DNA of 64,000 nt from IMG/VR virus record IMGVR_UViG_3300005607_000001, positions 1-64,000 of that record. One strand, written 5' to 3'. Within the stretch, counting starts at the first letter, position 1; each line of letters begins with the position of its first letter. The notes below the pieces were generated by a model. It ran no database searches. It was given only the letters and a program-made list of their open reading frames with translations, and was not told the DNA's origin. Positions 49,132-56,982 of the stretch are shown piece after piece. Made by a program: the position numbers and the translations under genes. The DNA is from a virus.

Positions 49132-50469
49132 ATGGATATTGATCATTTCAAAAAACTCCAAGAATTGGAGAAACTAATCGGTTGTCCACCAGGTGGACAA
49201 TGGCCAAGTTTAGGCTCTACAGAGCCACTTAAACAGTGGCTAAACCTGCAAGGCATACCATTCGCTTCACTTGAAAAAGTGAGCGAGTGGGCGATGAAAC
49301 GGGCTTATCAAGAGCCCAAATATCTCGCCGGATGGTTGCGAAAACTTCGCGGATATACTCCGCGATCAAAATCGCGACTAAGAATTGATCACTATCTTTC
49401 CGCAATCGATGACGTGATTGCGGAACGCAACGCGCAAACTAACGCGCAATTTTCACCTGAACCGTCATCGGATAATAATTCCGCGCATAACAACAATCAC
49501 ACAACCGCCAACGTCGATGAGCAAGCACTCAAAGAATACATCGACCATAAATTCGATCGCTTGCCCGAATTGGTATCGAATACAATAAAAGAAATCGACT
49601 TCGCCTTAAACGAAAGATCTAAGGCGAAGATCATTGAACTTGTAACTCAAACCGCCCAAGCGGCGATCGAAAAACGTCGCGAAATTCGCGTCATTGACGA
49701 TCAACGTCAAATATCACACGACGTTGGTCATCAACACAAAAACTTCGACCTATTGCTCAAAGTCTGCAGCACTCGTTTGCCGAACGGTTTTAGACCCAAT
49801 ATCTGGCTTACCGGTCCTACCGGTTCCGGCAAAACCCATGCCGTTGAAACCGTGGCCAAATGTTTATCCACGTCATTTCACGCCGATTCATCCCTTGACG
49901 CGGATTACAAAATCACGGGTTTCATAGACGCCAATGGCAACTACCACACAACACAATTCCGTCAAGCGTTCGAAAACGGCGGGATATACCTCGCCGATGA
50001 AATCGACAATTGGGAACCAAGTGCATTGTTAGCCTTCAATGCACCGTTAGCCAATGGTTGGGGCATTTTCCCAGATAAACTCATCAAGCGGCATCCGGAT
50101 TTTCTCTGTATTGCCTGCGCGAATACTTGGGGTTTAGGCGCGACAAGCGATTACGTCGGCCGCGCAAAACTTGACGCGGCGACCTTAAACCGCTTTATTC
50201 CCAAACTCGATTGGCCATATGACGAAGACCTGGAACATTCACTAGCCCTTTCATTCGGCGACGAATGGAACTGGGCTCGTAAGGTTCAAAAGTGCCGCGA
50301 ATATGCGCGGATCAGCGGCACGAAAATCATCATTTCCACGCGTGATATCCTCACAGGCATCTCTCTTTTGCGCGTTGGTTTCCCACAAGATGAAGTCATC
50401 GCAATGACATTCTGTGCTGGCCTACCGCGCGAGCAACTGGATATCTATACCGCGTTGGTGAAACAATGA
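49132..50469 (+). CDS. AAA+ ATPase (MoxR/CobS-like)
   Basis: 445 aa from ATG 49132, AAGGA 9 bp upstream. Walker A GPTGSGKT (228-235), Walker B GIYLADEIDN with Asp289-Glu290, sensor-like FLCIACANTWG. The first 200 residues are helical and of unknown type. Such AAA_5 or CobS-like ATPases remodel partner proteins and in phages stand next to a von Willebrand A-type or related partner. The next gene overlaps by 4 bp and is the likely partner. Many short hairpins lie in the first 300 coding bases. Confidence 0.85.
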   Translation: MDIDHFKKLQELEKLIGCPPGGQWPSLGSTEPLKQWLNLQGIPFASLEKVSEWAMKRAYQEPKYLAGWLRKLRGYTPRSKSRLRIDHYLSAIDDVIAERNAQTNAQFSPEPSSDNNSAHNNNHTTANVDEQALKEYIDHKFDRLPELVSNTIKEIDFALNERSKAKIIELVTQTAQAAIEKRREIRVIDDQRQISHDVGHQHKNFDLLLKVCSTRLPNGFRPNIWLTGPTGSGKTHAVETVAKCLSTSFHADSSLDADYKITGFIDANGNYHTTQFRQAFENGGIYLADEIDNWEPSALLAFNAPLANGWGIFPDKLIKRHPDFLCIACANTWGLGATSDYVGRAKLDAATLNRFIPKLDWPYDEDLEHSLALSFGDEWNWARKVQKCREYARISGTKIIISTRDILTGISLLRVGFPQDEVIAMTFCAGLPREQLDIYTALVKQ

Positions 50470-51281
50470 TCAAAATCTATAACTCAATCTCCGACGCCGT
50501 CGCCGAATCATTACGGTTCGGCGATGGCGAGATTTATTATCCTAAGTCTGACAGCAATGACCTCAAATGGTTCGGATATGAAACCCCGGAAAACACTCTA
50601 CGTTTATCAAAAACCGGCAACGTGCAACTAGTTCCCGAGGCCGAAAAGGTTATTTCTCAACTCGAAACGCAATTAAACACCCCGCGCAAGGTTTGGCGCC
50701 GAAATGTCGCCGGTGCGTATGCATCGGTGCCGGATTACCTCGCCGGTTTACCGACCAATATGTGCGTCCTGCGCCATGAACCGACCGAACATTCACCTAT
50801 AAACATCTACGTTCGACCTAATGCTAGTGCAGGTGTAACCGCGCAACAATTACAAAAACGCGGCACAGTTATACTTGCATTAGTCATGGCACTGTCGCGG
50901 TCGCGACCGGTGTCATTGTGGTATTATTTCTGTGGCGATTCCAAGCACATGCAATCCCCACGCGATTACGCAAACCACACTGTAATCGCAATCCGAATTG
51001 AAACCGCACCATTAAACCTCGCCCAAGCTTGTTACCTTTTAACATCCGCCGGTTTTTATCGCCGGTTGTGTATGGGCTTGGGTCATAAACTCAACAAATT
51101 CATTGGCGGTCCGGTTGTTTCCCTGAACGTTTCACAAACAATTTGTTTCGACCTTATGGGAAACGATCCGGAAAGAACCTTAGTCATTGGTCCTTCGACC
51201 CGTGACGACCCATTGTTGGAAAATCCCATACAATGGCTAAACGAGCAACTGAAAAAGTTCAACCCTCAAACTGGAGAGTAA
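50466..51281 (+). CDS. partner protein of the AAA+ ATPase, 271 aa
   Basis: Overlaps the ATPase gene (ATGA). Contains WRRNVAGAYASVPDYLAGLP and INIYVRPNASAGVTAQQL, then helical LVMALSRSRPVSLWYYF. This pattern occurs in phage proteins (DUF7192-like group) paired with AAA+ ATPases; a degenerate von Willebrand A-type fold is possible but the usual DxSxS metal site is not obvious. Probably works with the ATPase as a two-part machine. Confidence 0.7.
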   Translation: MIKIYNSISDAVAESLRFGDGEIYYPKSDSNDLKWFGYETPENTLRLSKTGNVQLVPEAEKVISQLETQLNTPRKVWRRNVAGAYASVPDYLAGLPTNMCVLRHEPTEHSPINIYVRPNASAGVTAQQLQKRGTVILALVMALSRSRPVSLWYYFCGDSKHMQSPRDYANHTVIAIRIETAPLNLAQACYLLTSAGFYRRLCMGLGHKLNKFIGGPVVSLNVSQTICFDLMGNDPERTLVIGPSTRDDPLLENPIQWLNEQLKKFNPQTGE

Positions 51282-51283
51282 AA

Positions 51284-51604
51284 ATGACATATGAACACGA
51301 CTTCGAACTCGACGAACACGGTTTGATCATCGATTCCGGAAAGTTCGAAGGGCAACCCATTTGGGTGCCGTATTTCTTCGACTTCGCCGATGAGGGCGAA
51401 GTTCTCTCAACCCTCGAAGAGGGTTGTGGCGAGTATGTATCCCTCATCAAACTTGATAACGAGGACAAACAACGTTTTCTTGATCTCAAAGACGATCTTT
51501 ACATCATCATCATTGAAACCGATGACGGATTCGCATCTGGTTACACACTAACCACAGAACAGGAGGCCGAGAATCTCCGAAAAGAAATGCAGGAATATTA
51601 CTGA
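51284..51604 (+). CDS. hypothetical protein, paralogue of 52781-53104, 106 aa
   Basis: ATG 51284 with GGAGAG at 7 bp. Acidic protein: LDEHGLIIDSGKFEGQPIWV, PYFFDFADEGEV, YVSLIKLDNEDKQRFLDL. The same order of segments appears in the 52781 gene. Not recognised. Two perfect 8-bp hairpins, 51381-51388 with 51395-51402 and 51408-51415 with 51419-51426, lie within it. Confidence 0.75.
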   Translation: MTYEHDFELDEHGLIIDSGKFEGQPIWVPYFFDFADEGEVLSTLEEGCGEYVSLIKLDNEDKQRFLDLKDDLYIIIIETDDGFASGYTLTTEQEAENLRKEMQEYY

Positions 51605-51631
51605 GAACCACCTGAAAGAGGAGAAAGACAA

Positions 51632-52708
51632 ATGACTAGCAACATCATCGTATGTTTCGGCGCTTCAGATCCCGAGGCCGAATTGGCGGAAAAACTCTGC
51701 CACGAAGTCGGCATTGAAACCATCTACGCGGTCCATTCGGTGACACAGAAAAGAGTGTCACCAATGGTCGCGTACAGCGATTCTTGTCGCGTCGAAATTC
51801 CCTGTGACGTCGATCAACTTGTGTTGTTCGAATGTCGCCCGACGAATGTTCCGAACGACATTCACACATTCGTCATCGATCATCACAACCCGGGCGATCC
51901 GGGTTTCGGAAAACCGGCAAATGAATTCCTACCGGCATCGTCAATTGGGCAATTGATATCATTTCTCGTTCTCAACCATCATTTGCCCAAGTCTTGGAAT
52001 ACCGGATTCCAAGGCGTTGCGAGTCGAAAATTCAGTCCACCGCGCGCGGGAAAATTAAGGTTCTTTCCGCGCGAAATGATTAAATATGCCGGCTGGCAGG
52101 ACGAAATCGAACTGCCTGAACTTGGTTGGACAATCGGCACCGGTAACGTGCAGTATCATCCGGATGATAACGAATATTGCGAACCAATCGCTTACGAAAC
52201 CATTCAGATCCCTGACGAATATTTGCTCGCCGCCGCCGCGGATCATTGCCTGACCGCTGCTTACAAAGGTCAATGTCCAGGTGTTGATCCGCAACGTTTA
52301 ATGATTTGGCGCGCAGAATCACGCGCCAAATACCAACGCCGCAAGGTTGAAGACGTTCTAAAAGACGTCGAATCCACAACACAAGCGCTGCTCAACGCGC
52401 AACGCGAATGCGCACACTGTGGATATCCCGAACCACAGTGCAAATGTCCGCAGCCGTTGTTAATTGCGGACATGACGCGCGCACTCGAAGATGGCGGCCC
52501 ATATCCGGAACTTCCTGAAGCCGCGGCACGTATCGGCATCGGATATGTCGCCGGCCCAATGATTGCCGAAAGCCGAACCAAATACGTAATGTCTGGCACG
52601 CCGGACGAAGTTCGCGCATGGATTAATTCCGCAAGCGGATTTCTCATCGATATCTACGGCGATCCGGAACGCGGATTCGCCGGTGGATATCTGCCACCGA
52701 ACCACTAA
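51632..52708 (+). CDS. DHH-like phosphoesterase
   Basis: 358 aa. FVIDHHNPGDPGFGKP carries a DHH motif and is followed by EFLPASSIGQLISFL; later AAAADHCLTAAYKGQCPGVD and a Cys-rich CAHCGYPEPQCKCP. This combination suggests a metal-dependent phosphoesterase of the DHH superfamily (RecJ, oligoribonuclease or nucleotide hydrolase), though the DHHA1 part is not visible. It is bracketed by two paralogous small genes. Perfect hairpins include 52305-52313 with 52322-52330 and 52415-52422 with 52433-52440. Confidence 0.65.
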   Translation: MTSNIIVCFGASDPEAELAEKLCHEVGIETIYAVHSVTQKRVSPMVAYSDSCRVEIPCDVDQLVLFECRPTNVPNDIHTFVIDHHNPGDPGFGKPANEFLPASSIGQLISFLVLNHHLPKSWNTGFQGVASRKFSPPRAGKLRFFPREMIKYAGWQDEIELPELGWTIGTGNVQYHPDDNEYCEPIAYETIQIPDEYLLAAAADHCLTAAYKGQCPGVDPQRLMIWRAESRAKYQRRKVEDVLKDVESTTQALLNAQRECAHCGYPEPQCKCPQPLLIADMTRALEDGGPYPELPEAAARIGIGYVAGPMIAESRTKYVMSGTPDEVRAWINSASGFLIDIYGDPERGFAGGYLPPNH

Positions 52709-52735
52709 ACCACTAACCACTACCCTCTAACCTTC

Positions 52736-52762
52736 AAGAGGCGATCTTTTGATCGCCTCTTT
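52736..52762 (+). terminator. rho-independent terminator
   Basis: Perfect 11-bp stem (52736-52746 and 52751-52761), loop TTTT, then a short T stretch (TTTATC). It ends the ATPase to DHH transcript. Confidence 0.8.
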
Positions 52763-52780
52763 ATCACACAAGGATCTGAA

Positions 52781-53104
52781 ATGACCGAATACAAACTCGA
52801 TTGCGAATACAAACTTGATCGCTACGGGAAAATTAAAAACCTCGGCAAATATAAGGGCGAATACTTATGGTGCCCTTATTTTCACTCAATCGCTCACACG
52901 GGCGAAATCATTTCGAGGTTTGATGAAAACCACAAAGGTCGATTCATATCGCTAATCAAAGTCACGCCGGAACACGTCGAGAAATTTTCGGGCTTGCACC
53001 GCGCTATTCTCGTCGCAATTACTGAAACCGAAAACGGCAGCGTTTACGGTGAAGCGCTGTACAGCGACGATGAAATCGCTGAGTTTCGCAAATATCCCTG
53101 GTGA
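52781..53104 (+). CDS. hypothetical protein, paralogue of 51284-51604, 107 aa
   Basis: Same layout as the 51284 gene: LDRYGKIKNLGKYKGEYLWC, PYFHSIAHTGEIISRF, RFISLIKVTPEHVEKFSGL, AILVAITETENGSVYG. The two share spacing of the WVPYF/WCPYF, SLIK and IIETD/AITETE parts. It follows the terminator and probably has its own promoter. Confidence 0.72.
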   Translation: MTEYKLDCEYKLDRYGKIKNLGKYKGEYLWCPYFHSIAHTGEIISRFDENHKGRFISLIKVTPEHVEKFSGLHRAILVAITETENGSVYGEALYSDDEIAEFRKYPW

Positions 53105-53117
53105 AAGGATCCTCGAA

Positions 53118-53330
53118 ATGAAAAAGATCGAAACCGTTCGCGTGCACAAGGTTTGTGATTCCGTGGCAAATGACGCATCTTGGAACCGAAATGTTCGCCA
53201 ATTAACAGAAGAGGCGAACAACGCACATCTCTACAATGGTCAAATCCGTTGGCCATTGTTGTCACTTATCACTCGTCGCACACTCGCGACGGATGATGAG
53301 AAACTAAACGCTCTGTTCCACATTAAATAA
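53118..53330 (+). CDS. hypothetical protein, 70 aa
   Basis: ATG 53118, AAGGA about 8 bp upstream. Basic helical sequence: KKIETVRVHKVCDSVANDAS, RNVRQLTEEANNAHLY, ending in LFHIK. Not recognised. Confidence 0.65.
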   Translation: MKKIETVRVHKVCDSVANDASWNRNVRQLTEEANNAHLYNGQIRWPLLSLITRRTLATDDEKLNALFHIK

Positions 53331-53334
53331 CCTC

Positions 53335-53697
53335 ATGCCACGTCATTCCGAAATCGTAGGGGCGTTTTACCGCCCCTACGGAGAACTAATTCTTTCTCAT
53401 CTCCCATTACACGCGGAGCTTTTTCTCGTACCTGAACCGACAAATCCCCACGACACAAACGCAATCGCGGTTTGGGTCTCATCCGAAGAAATCCTAAAAT
53501 CACAATCTCAGTCCTTTGACGGACAAAATGATTTGGATCTTCTCAATACGGAGTTTCACCATATCGGATATTTACCGCGCACCGTGGCCGAAACGCTCAA
53601 ACCTCAATGGCCACATGAAAACGGTGAACCACAATCAATCGCCGCATATTTCACCATACTTTCAACCGGCAAATATGGGGTGATTTTTGACCTCTAA
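53335..53697 (+). CDS. HIRAN domain protein
   Basis: 120 aa. EIVGAFYRPYG, then LVPEPTNPHDTNAIAVWV and HHIGYLPRTVAETLKP are the HIRAN pattern. HIRAN domains bind damaged or single-stranded DNA ends and are found in Rad5-type proteins and as standalone phage proteins. No clear SD; follows the previous stop closely. Confidence 0.82.
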   Translation: MPRHSEIVGAFYRPYGELILSHLPLHAELFLVPEPTNPHDTNAIAVWVSSEEILKSQSQSFDGQNDLDLLNTEFHHIGYLPRTVAETLKPQWPHENGEPQSIAAYFTILSTGKYGVIFDL

Positions 53698-53710
53698 CGG
53701 AGGATAATTC

Positions 53711-53932
53711 ATGACCCTCGACCAGGCGCAAAAACACGCGCGCAATATGGCCCATTCACTGGGCATTGGGTTTAAGGTTCTCAAAGACACCATAACCGAA
53801 AACTACATCATAACAACACTTTCCAGCGTCGAATATTCAAATTACGAGTTAATTTCCGTCATCACTCCGCCCGAGACCTCAAACCCCGTGGTTAACACTC
53901 ACGGGCGCTTTAACCCTCACTCTAACCTTTAA
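53711..53932 (+). CDS. hypothetical protein, 73 aa
   Basis: GGAGG precedes ATG 53711. A helix (QAQKHARNMAHSLGIGF) then beta-type residues (NYIITTLSSVEYSNYELISV). Not recognised. Confidence 0.65.
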   Translation: MTLDQAQKHARNMAHSLGIGFKVLKDTITENYIITTLSSVEYSNYELISVITPPETSNPVVNTHGRFNPHSNL

Positions 53933-53936
53933 CACC

Positions 53937-54152
53937 ATGTCAAACCTCACAAACCTTCAATCCTCCGAACTCGCGTCGTTGATTAACATTTCCAGCGGAT
54001 CATTGATCACTGAACTTACAAAACGTGGCTACACCGTCTTCCCTACATCGCGCATCACAGAACACGATAACATGTGGTGCATAACCAAAACCTCCAAGGA
54101 ACAACGCATAAAACGCGGCCGCATATCAAAACGCATATGGAAACCTCGCTAA
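53937..54152 (+). CDS. hypothetical protein, 71 aa
   Basis: No SD, C/A-rich leader. N-terminal helix with repeated Leu (LQSSELASLINISSGSLITE), basic C-terminus (QRIKRGRISKRIWKPR). The short pattern resembles a degenerate DNA-binding helix pair. Not recognised. Confidence 0.55.
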   Translation: MSNLTNLQSSELASLINISSGSLITELTKRGYTVFPTSRITEHDNMWCITKTSKEQRIKRGRISKRIWKPR

Positions 54153-54166
54153 CCGGACCATTTCCC

Positions 54167-54427
54167 ATGAACCCTCAAACTTTCAAAGACCTCTCTCGCG
54201 TTAAACCCCGTGTTTGCCACTATTGTAAAAAGGAATTCCTACCACTTCCCAACGAACCGCGGAACAAATACAAAAACCGCAATCATTGCGGCGCTGAACG
54301 TTGTATATCACTTCACAACCAAAAACGTTCGCGGGTTCATGATAAACTTAAAATTCTCAAAGAATGGCCCGTGGACCCCAATGATCCGTTTCCATTTGCG
54401 AGGGGGAATTATGAAGGGCCGAATTGA
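54167..54427 (+). CDS. zinc-finger protein, 86 aa
   Basis: ATG 54167; an ATG at 54137 is possible but overlaps the previous gene. CHYCKKEFLPLP and CGAERC form a Cys4 zinc site, with a basic segment HNQKRSRVHDKLKIL after it. A DNA- or RNA-binding regulator is plausible. Confidence 0.65.
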   Translation: MNPQTFKDLSRVKPRVCHYCKKEFLPLPNEPRNKYKNRNHCGAERCISLHNQKRSRVHDKLKILKEWPVDPNDPFPFARGNYEGPN

Positions 54428-54458
54428 AGTGAGTTAGAGGTTTGACGACGGGCGGTTA

Positions 54459-54567
54459 ACGGCACACAAACGGCACATTCACGGCACATCTATTTGACGC
54501 CTATTGGACGCACGAAAATCTTGTGCCCGCTAACCGCCTTGCCTACAACCGACACATTCACGGCACA
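54459..54567 (+). repeat. ACGGCACA repeats and inverted repeat upstream of 54574
   Basis: ACGGCACA at 54459-54466, 54470-54477, 54481-54488 and 54560-54567. GGCGGTTA near 54451 is complementary to TAACCGCC near 54531, so two copies sit at the feet of a long hairpin. Possible operator for the 54574 gene. Confidence 0.5.
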
Positions 54568-54573
54568 CAATTC

Positions 54574-54894
54574 ATGCATCTATACGACACACATCGCCCG
54601 ACCCTAAACTCTCATCCCGTATTCCTTTGCGGGACAATCATCCCGGGCCTAACCTTTTTCCCCAACGAGGACCCAAACCTCGTTACTCTCGAAGTGTTTC
54701 TGCCCATCGAAGGTTTCACCTGTAAGCGATTCGAGAAAGTGATTGCCGTGAACGATATCGCACATTTAATCCTCCAATTCACCCTCGATCCCGAGCAAAC
54801 GCTCGAGGAATTGTTTCACGACTCACCCATAAAACCCCAATTACGCAAACCGCGCGCAACGAATACATTCAGCGCGCTGTTTGACGCCCTATAA
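54574..54894 (+). CDS. hypothetical protein, 106 aa
   Basis: ATG 54574 (MHLYDTHRPTLNSHPVF); a GTG at 54523 would start inside the repeat region. Beta-type N-terminus and helical end (LTLDPEQTLEELFHDS on the acidic part). Not recognised. Confidence 0.55.
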   Translation: MHLYDTHRPTLNSHPVFLCGTIIPGLTFFPNEDPNLVTLEVFLPIEGFTCKRFEKVIAVNDIAHLILQFTLDPEQTLEELFHDSPIKPQLRKPRATNTFSALFDAL

Positions 54895-54908
54895 CCCGGT
54901 TTCATTCG

Positions 54909-55187
54909 ATGGACGAATTATTCCAGCGCCAACGGGCAATCGCGATTCTCGAACAAGCGGAAGCGAGCCCGTATGGAATTATCATCACCGCGTCAGTCGC
55001 CCGCACTGATTCCCGCCCGGAAAAATCCGTGGCACTAAACGTCACCAGACGGGCGAAACTTTACCTCGCACAAATAATCCGCGAATTCAACTTCAACCTC
55101 ATGCTCTTCTTCGATAAAGAGGATCCAGATAAATACCTATGGATCATCAAAAAACGGAGTGACGCCATGACGAACAACAGCAATTAA
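54909..55187 (+). CDS. hypothetical protein, 92 aa
   Basis: No SD. Helix then beta (AIAILEQAEASPYGIIIT), later KLYLAQIIREFNFNLMLFF and a Lys/Asn end. Composition is like small phage DNA-binding or modifier proteins. Not recognised. Confidence 0.55.
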   Translation: MDELFQRQRAIAILEQAEASPYGIIITASVARTDSRPEKSVALNVTRRAKLYLAQIIREFNFNLMLFFDKEDPDKYLWIIKKRSDAMTNNSN

Positions 55188-55263
55188 CCGCGGATTCTAA
55201 CACTCATTACGCGCGCCTCGAACATTTGATCTTTTACCTCTTTCATTCACGGACCCACGTCAA

Positions 55264-55461
55264 ATGCCTCGCTTAATGCCCGAACCCTTGGATCGAATTC
55301 ACATTCGAATCCGTCGTTCGACGAACGAAAAACTACACGAAATGTTCGACAACACAGAACTCGGATGGACCGGGGCCATTCGGGAAATCCTCGATCGTTT
55401 TGTCTACGAAAACGATATCAACCACAAACCCAAACTCGGAGCGTCGTTGGATGATCTCTGA
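55264..55461 (+). CDS. ribbon-helix-helix DNA-binding protein
   Basis: 65 aa. IHIRIRRSTNEKLHEMF forms the strand and first helix, TGAIREILDRFVYEN the second helix of an Arc/MetJ-type fold. RHH proteins act as dimers on operators. It could be the regulator for nearby control regions. Confidence 0.75.
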   Translation: MPRLMPEPLDRIHIRIRRSTNEKLHEMFDNTELGWTGAIREILDRFVYENDINHKPKLGASLDDL

Positions 55462-55657
55462 ATTTCTCAGATTACTAGATGGCTCGATCGACGAAATGCG
55501 TAAGATAATGCTCATCTATGCCACTGACCCGGATAATGACTTTTTCATCGACACGATGACGGCCATCGTTTTCCTAGAACTGATCCGGTCTCAGTTCATG
55601 ACTCACTATACCAATAAGGAACACTTTCCATGTCCAGTGAATCAAAGGCCGTGTTGA
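55451..55657 (+). CDS. hypothetical helical protein, 68 aa
   Basis: ATG 55451 overlaps the end of the RHH gene. Helical and acidic (MISEFLRLLDGSIDEMRKIM). Its end overlaps the next start by 28 bp. Coupling to the RHH gene suggests a partner; support is modest. Confidence 0.45.
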   Translation: MISEFLRLLDGSIDEMRKIMLIYATDPDNDFFIDTMTAIVFLELIRSQFMTHYTNKEHFPCPVNQRPC

Positions 55658-55902
55658 AATCGATGCTAAAATCCAGCGTCGAACCCACTACAATCCCCGA
55701 TCCGGCGTCGATCGAAATCTTATTCGACCGGATTAATCAGAAGTTGTTGGATGGCGTTCCGGAATCAATCACCGACGAGGATCTAGAACCCGTCGTTGCG
55801 ATCTTGCGGCAAAAGCGCTTGGAATTCCTGGCCGATAACAACGCCCGGCCGAAACGCGTGAAAAAAGAGAAACCCCAATCCATTCTCTTCGACGACCTCT
55901 AA
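55630..55902 (+). CDS. hypothetical protein, 90 aa
   Basis: AAGGA precedes ATG 55630. Two helices (SIEILFDRINQKLLDGVPES, VVAILRQKRLEFLADNN), a basic middle and a final acidic FDDL. Not recognised; lies in front of the nuclease gene, possibly an accessory subunit. Confidence 0.6.
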   Translation: MSSESKAVLKSMLKSSVEPTTIPDPASIEILFDRINQKLLDGVPESITDEDLEPVVAILRQKRLEFLADNNARPKRVKKEKPQSILFDDL

Positions 55903-55917
55903 AACAAGGCACACACC

Positions 55918-56913
55918 ATGACCGCCGAAATCACCGCGAATCAAGATCACGATCAAGATTCCAACTCCCCGTTTTCGCCGGTCTTGCCGACGTTGCAATT
56001 ATACATCGACGCGACGTCTCTAACCGCGCTCAAAACCTGTCCGGAATACTACAACAACCGGATTCGCTTGGGTTATGTCTCTCAAGCCCGCGCTACAAAC
56101 CCCGATCTCTTTTGGGGCGGCGAATTTCATGCGGCGTGTGAATTATACGACCATTTGCGCGTGCAAGGTCTTTCACACGACAAGGCCGTGTTGAAGACCG
56201 TGAAACACCTTTTCATTCGTACTTGGGACTTTGAAACCAACCGCCCCTGGGTGAGCGAAAAACCCGCCAAAACCCGCTATACCTTAATCCGCGCGGTCGT
56301 TTGGTATTTGGAACAGTTCAAAGACGACCCACTGGAAACGATCATTCTCCACAACGGCAAACCGGCTGTTGAGTTGAGTTTCCGATTCTCGACCGAAATC
56401 AAAACCATTTCCACGAACGAAACCTTCATCGCCTGCGGGCATTTAGATCGCTGCGTGAAGTTCCATGGCAAAATCTACATCACCGATAAGAAAACGAGTT
56501 CATTTGAACTCGATGATAAATTCTTTGCCCTCTTTAACCCCGATGTGCAAATGGGATTGTACGCCATTGCCGGGGCGATTGTATTTGACACAGAAATCGA
56601 CGGCCTGATTATCGACGGGGTGCAATGCTTGGTAACAGGTAATCGTTACCGCCGCGAATTCATCCAACTGACCCAAGCCCAGCGCGAGCAATACCTCGAA
56701 GATTTGCGTTTTTGGCTTCAGGTCTTGGAACACCTGGCGCTTAACGAATACAAAAACCCCAATAAACCCTGGCCGAAAAACGAAACCCAATGTTTCAAAT
56801 ACAATCGCCTCTGCGAGTTTCACAGAGTGTGTAGCGAAGACCCAGCGCACAGAATGCGCTTGTTGGAAACGTATTACACAAAACAACCCTGGAACCCGCG
56901 CGAAGTGCGATAA
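55918..56913 (+). CDS. PD-(D/E)XK exonuclease with Fe-S cysteines, Cas4/RecB-like
   Basis: 331 aa. Cys41 in LKTCPEYYNN and a C-terminal group QCFKYNRLCEFHRVC give the four Cys of a Cas4 or AddB-type Fe-S site. The nuclease core is His71 in GGEFHAAC, Asp177 in GHLDRCV and Asp190/Lys192 in ITDKKTS, with Glu152 in VELSF before it. These enzymes resect DNA ends. It precedes a RecA-fold ATPase, suggesting phage recombination. Confidence 0.88.
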   Translation: MTAEITANQDHDQDSNSPFSPVLPTLQLYIDATSLTALKTCPEYYNNRIRLGYVSQARATNPDLFWGGEFHAACELYDHLRVQGLSHDKAVLKTVKHLFIRTWDFETNRPWVSEKPAKTRYTLIRAVVWYLEQFKDDPLETIILHNGKPAVELSFRFSTEIKTISTNETFIACGHLDRCVKFHGKIYITDKKTSSFELDDKFFALFNPDVQMGLYAIAGAIVFDTEIDGLIIDGVQCLVTGNRYRREFIQLTQAQREQYLEDLRFWLQVLEHLALNEYKNPNKPWPKNETQCFKYNRLCEFHRVCSEDPAHRMRLLETYYTKQPWNPREVR

Positions 56914-56968
56914 CTAACACCCAACACCCAACGCCCACCACCCAACTCTCAACTCTCAACCTCTAACC
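56911..56968 (+). repeat. heptameric linker repeat, copy 5
   Basis: Tandem AACACCC, AACGCCC, AACTCTC units between the stop of the nuclease gene and ATG 56983. It matches the transcribed sense of the minus-strand copies. Confidence 0.7.
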
Positions 56969-56982
56969 ACGGTCCATAATCC

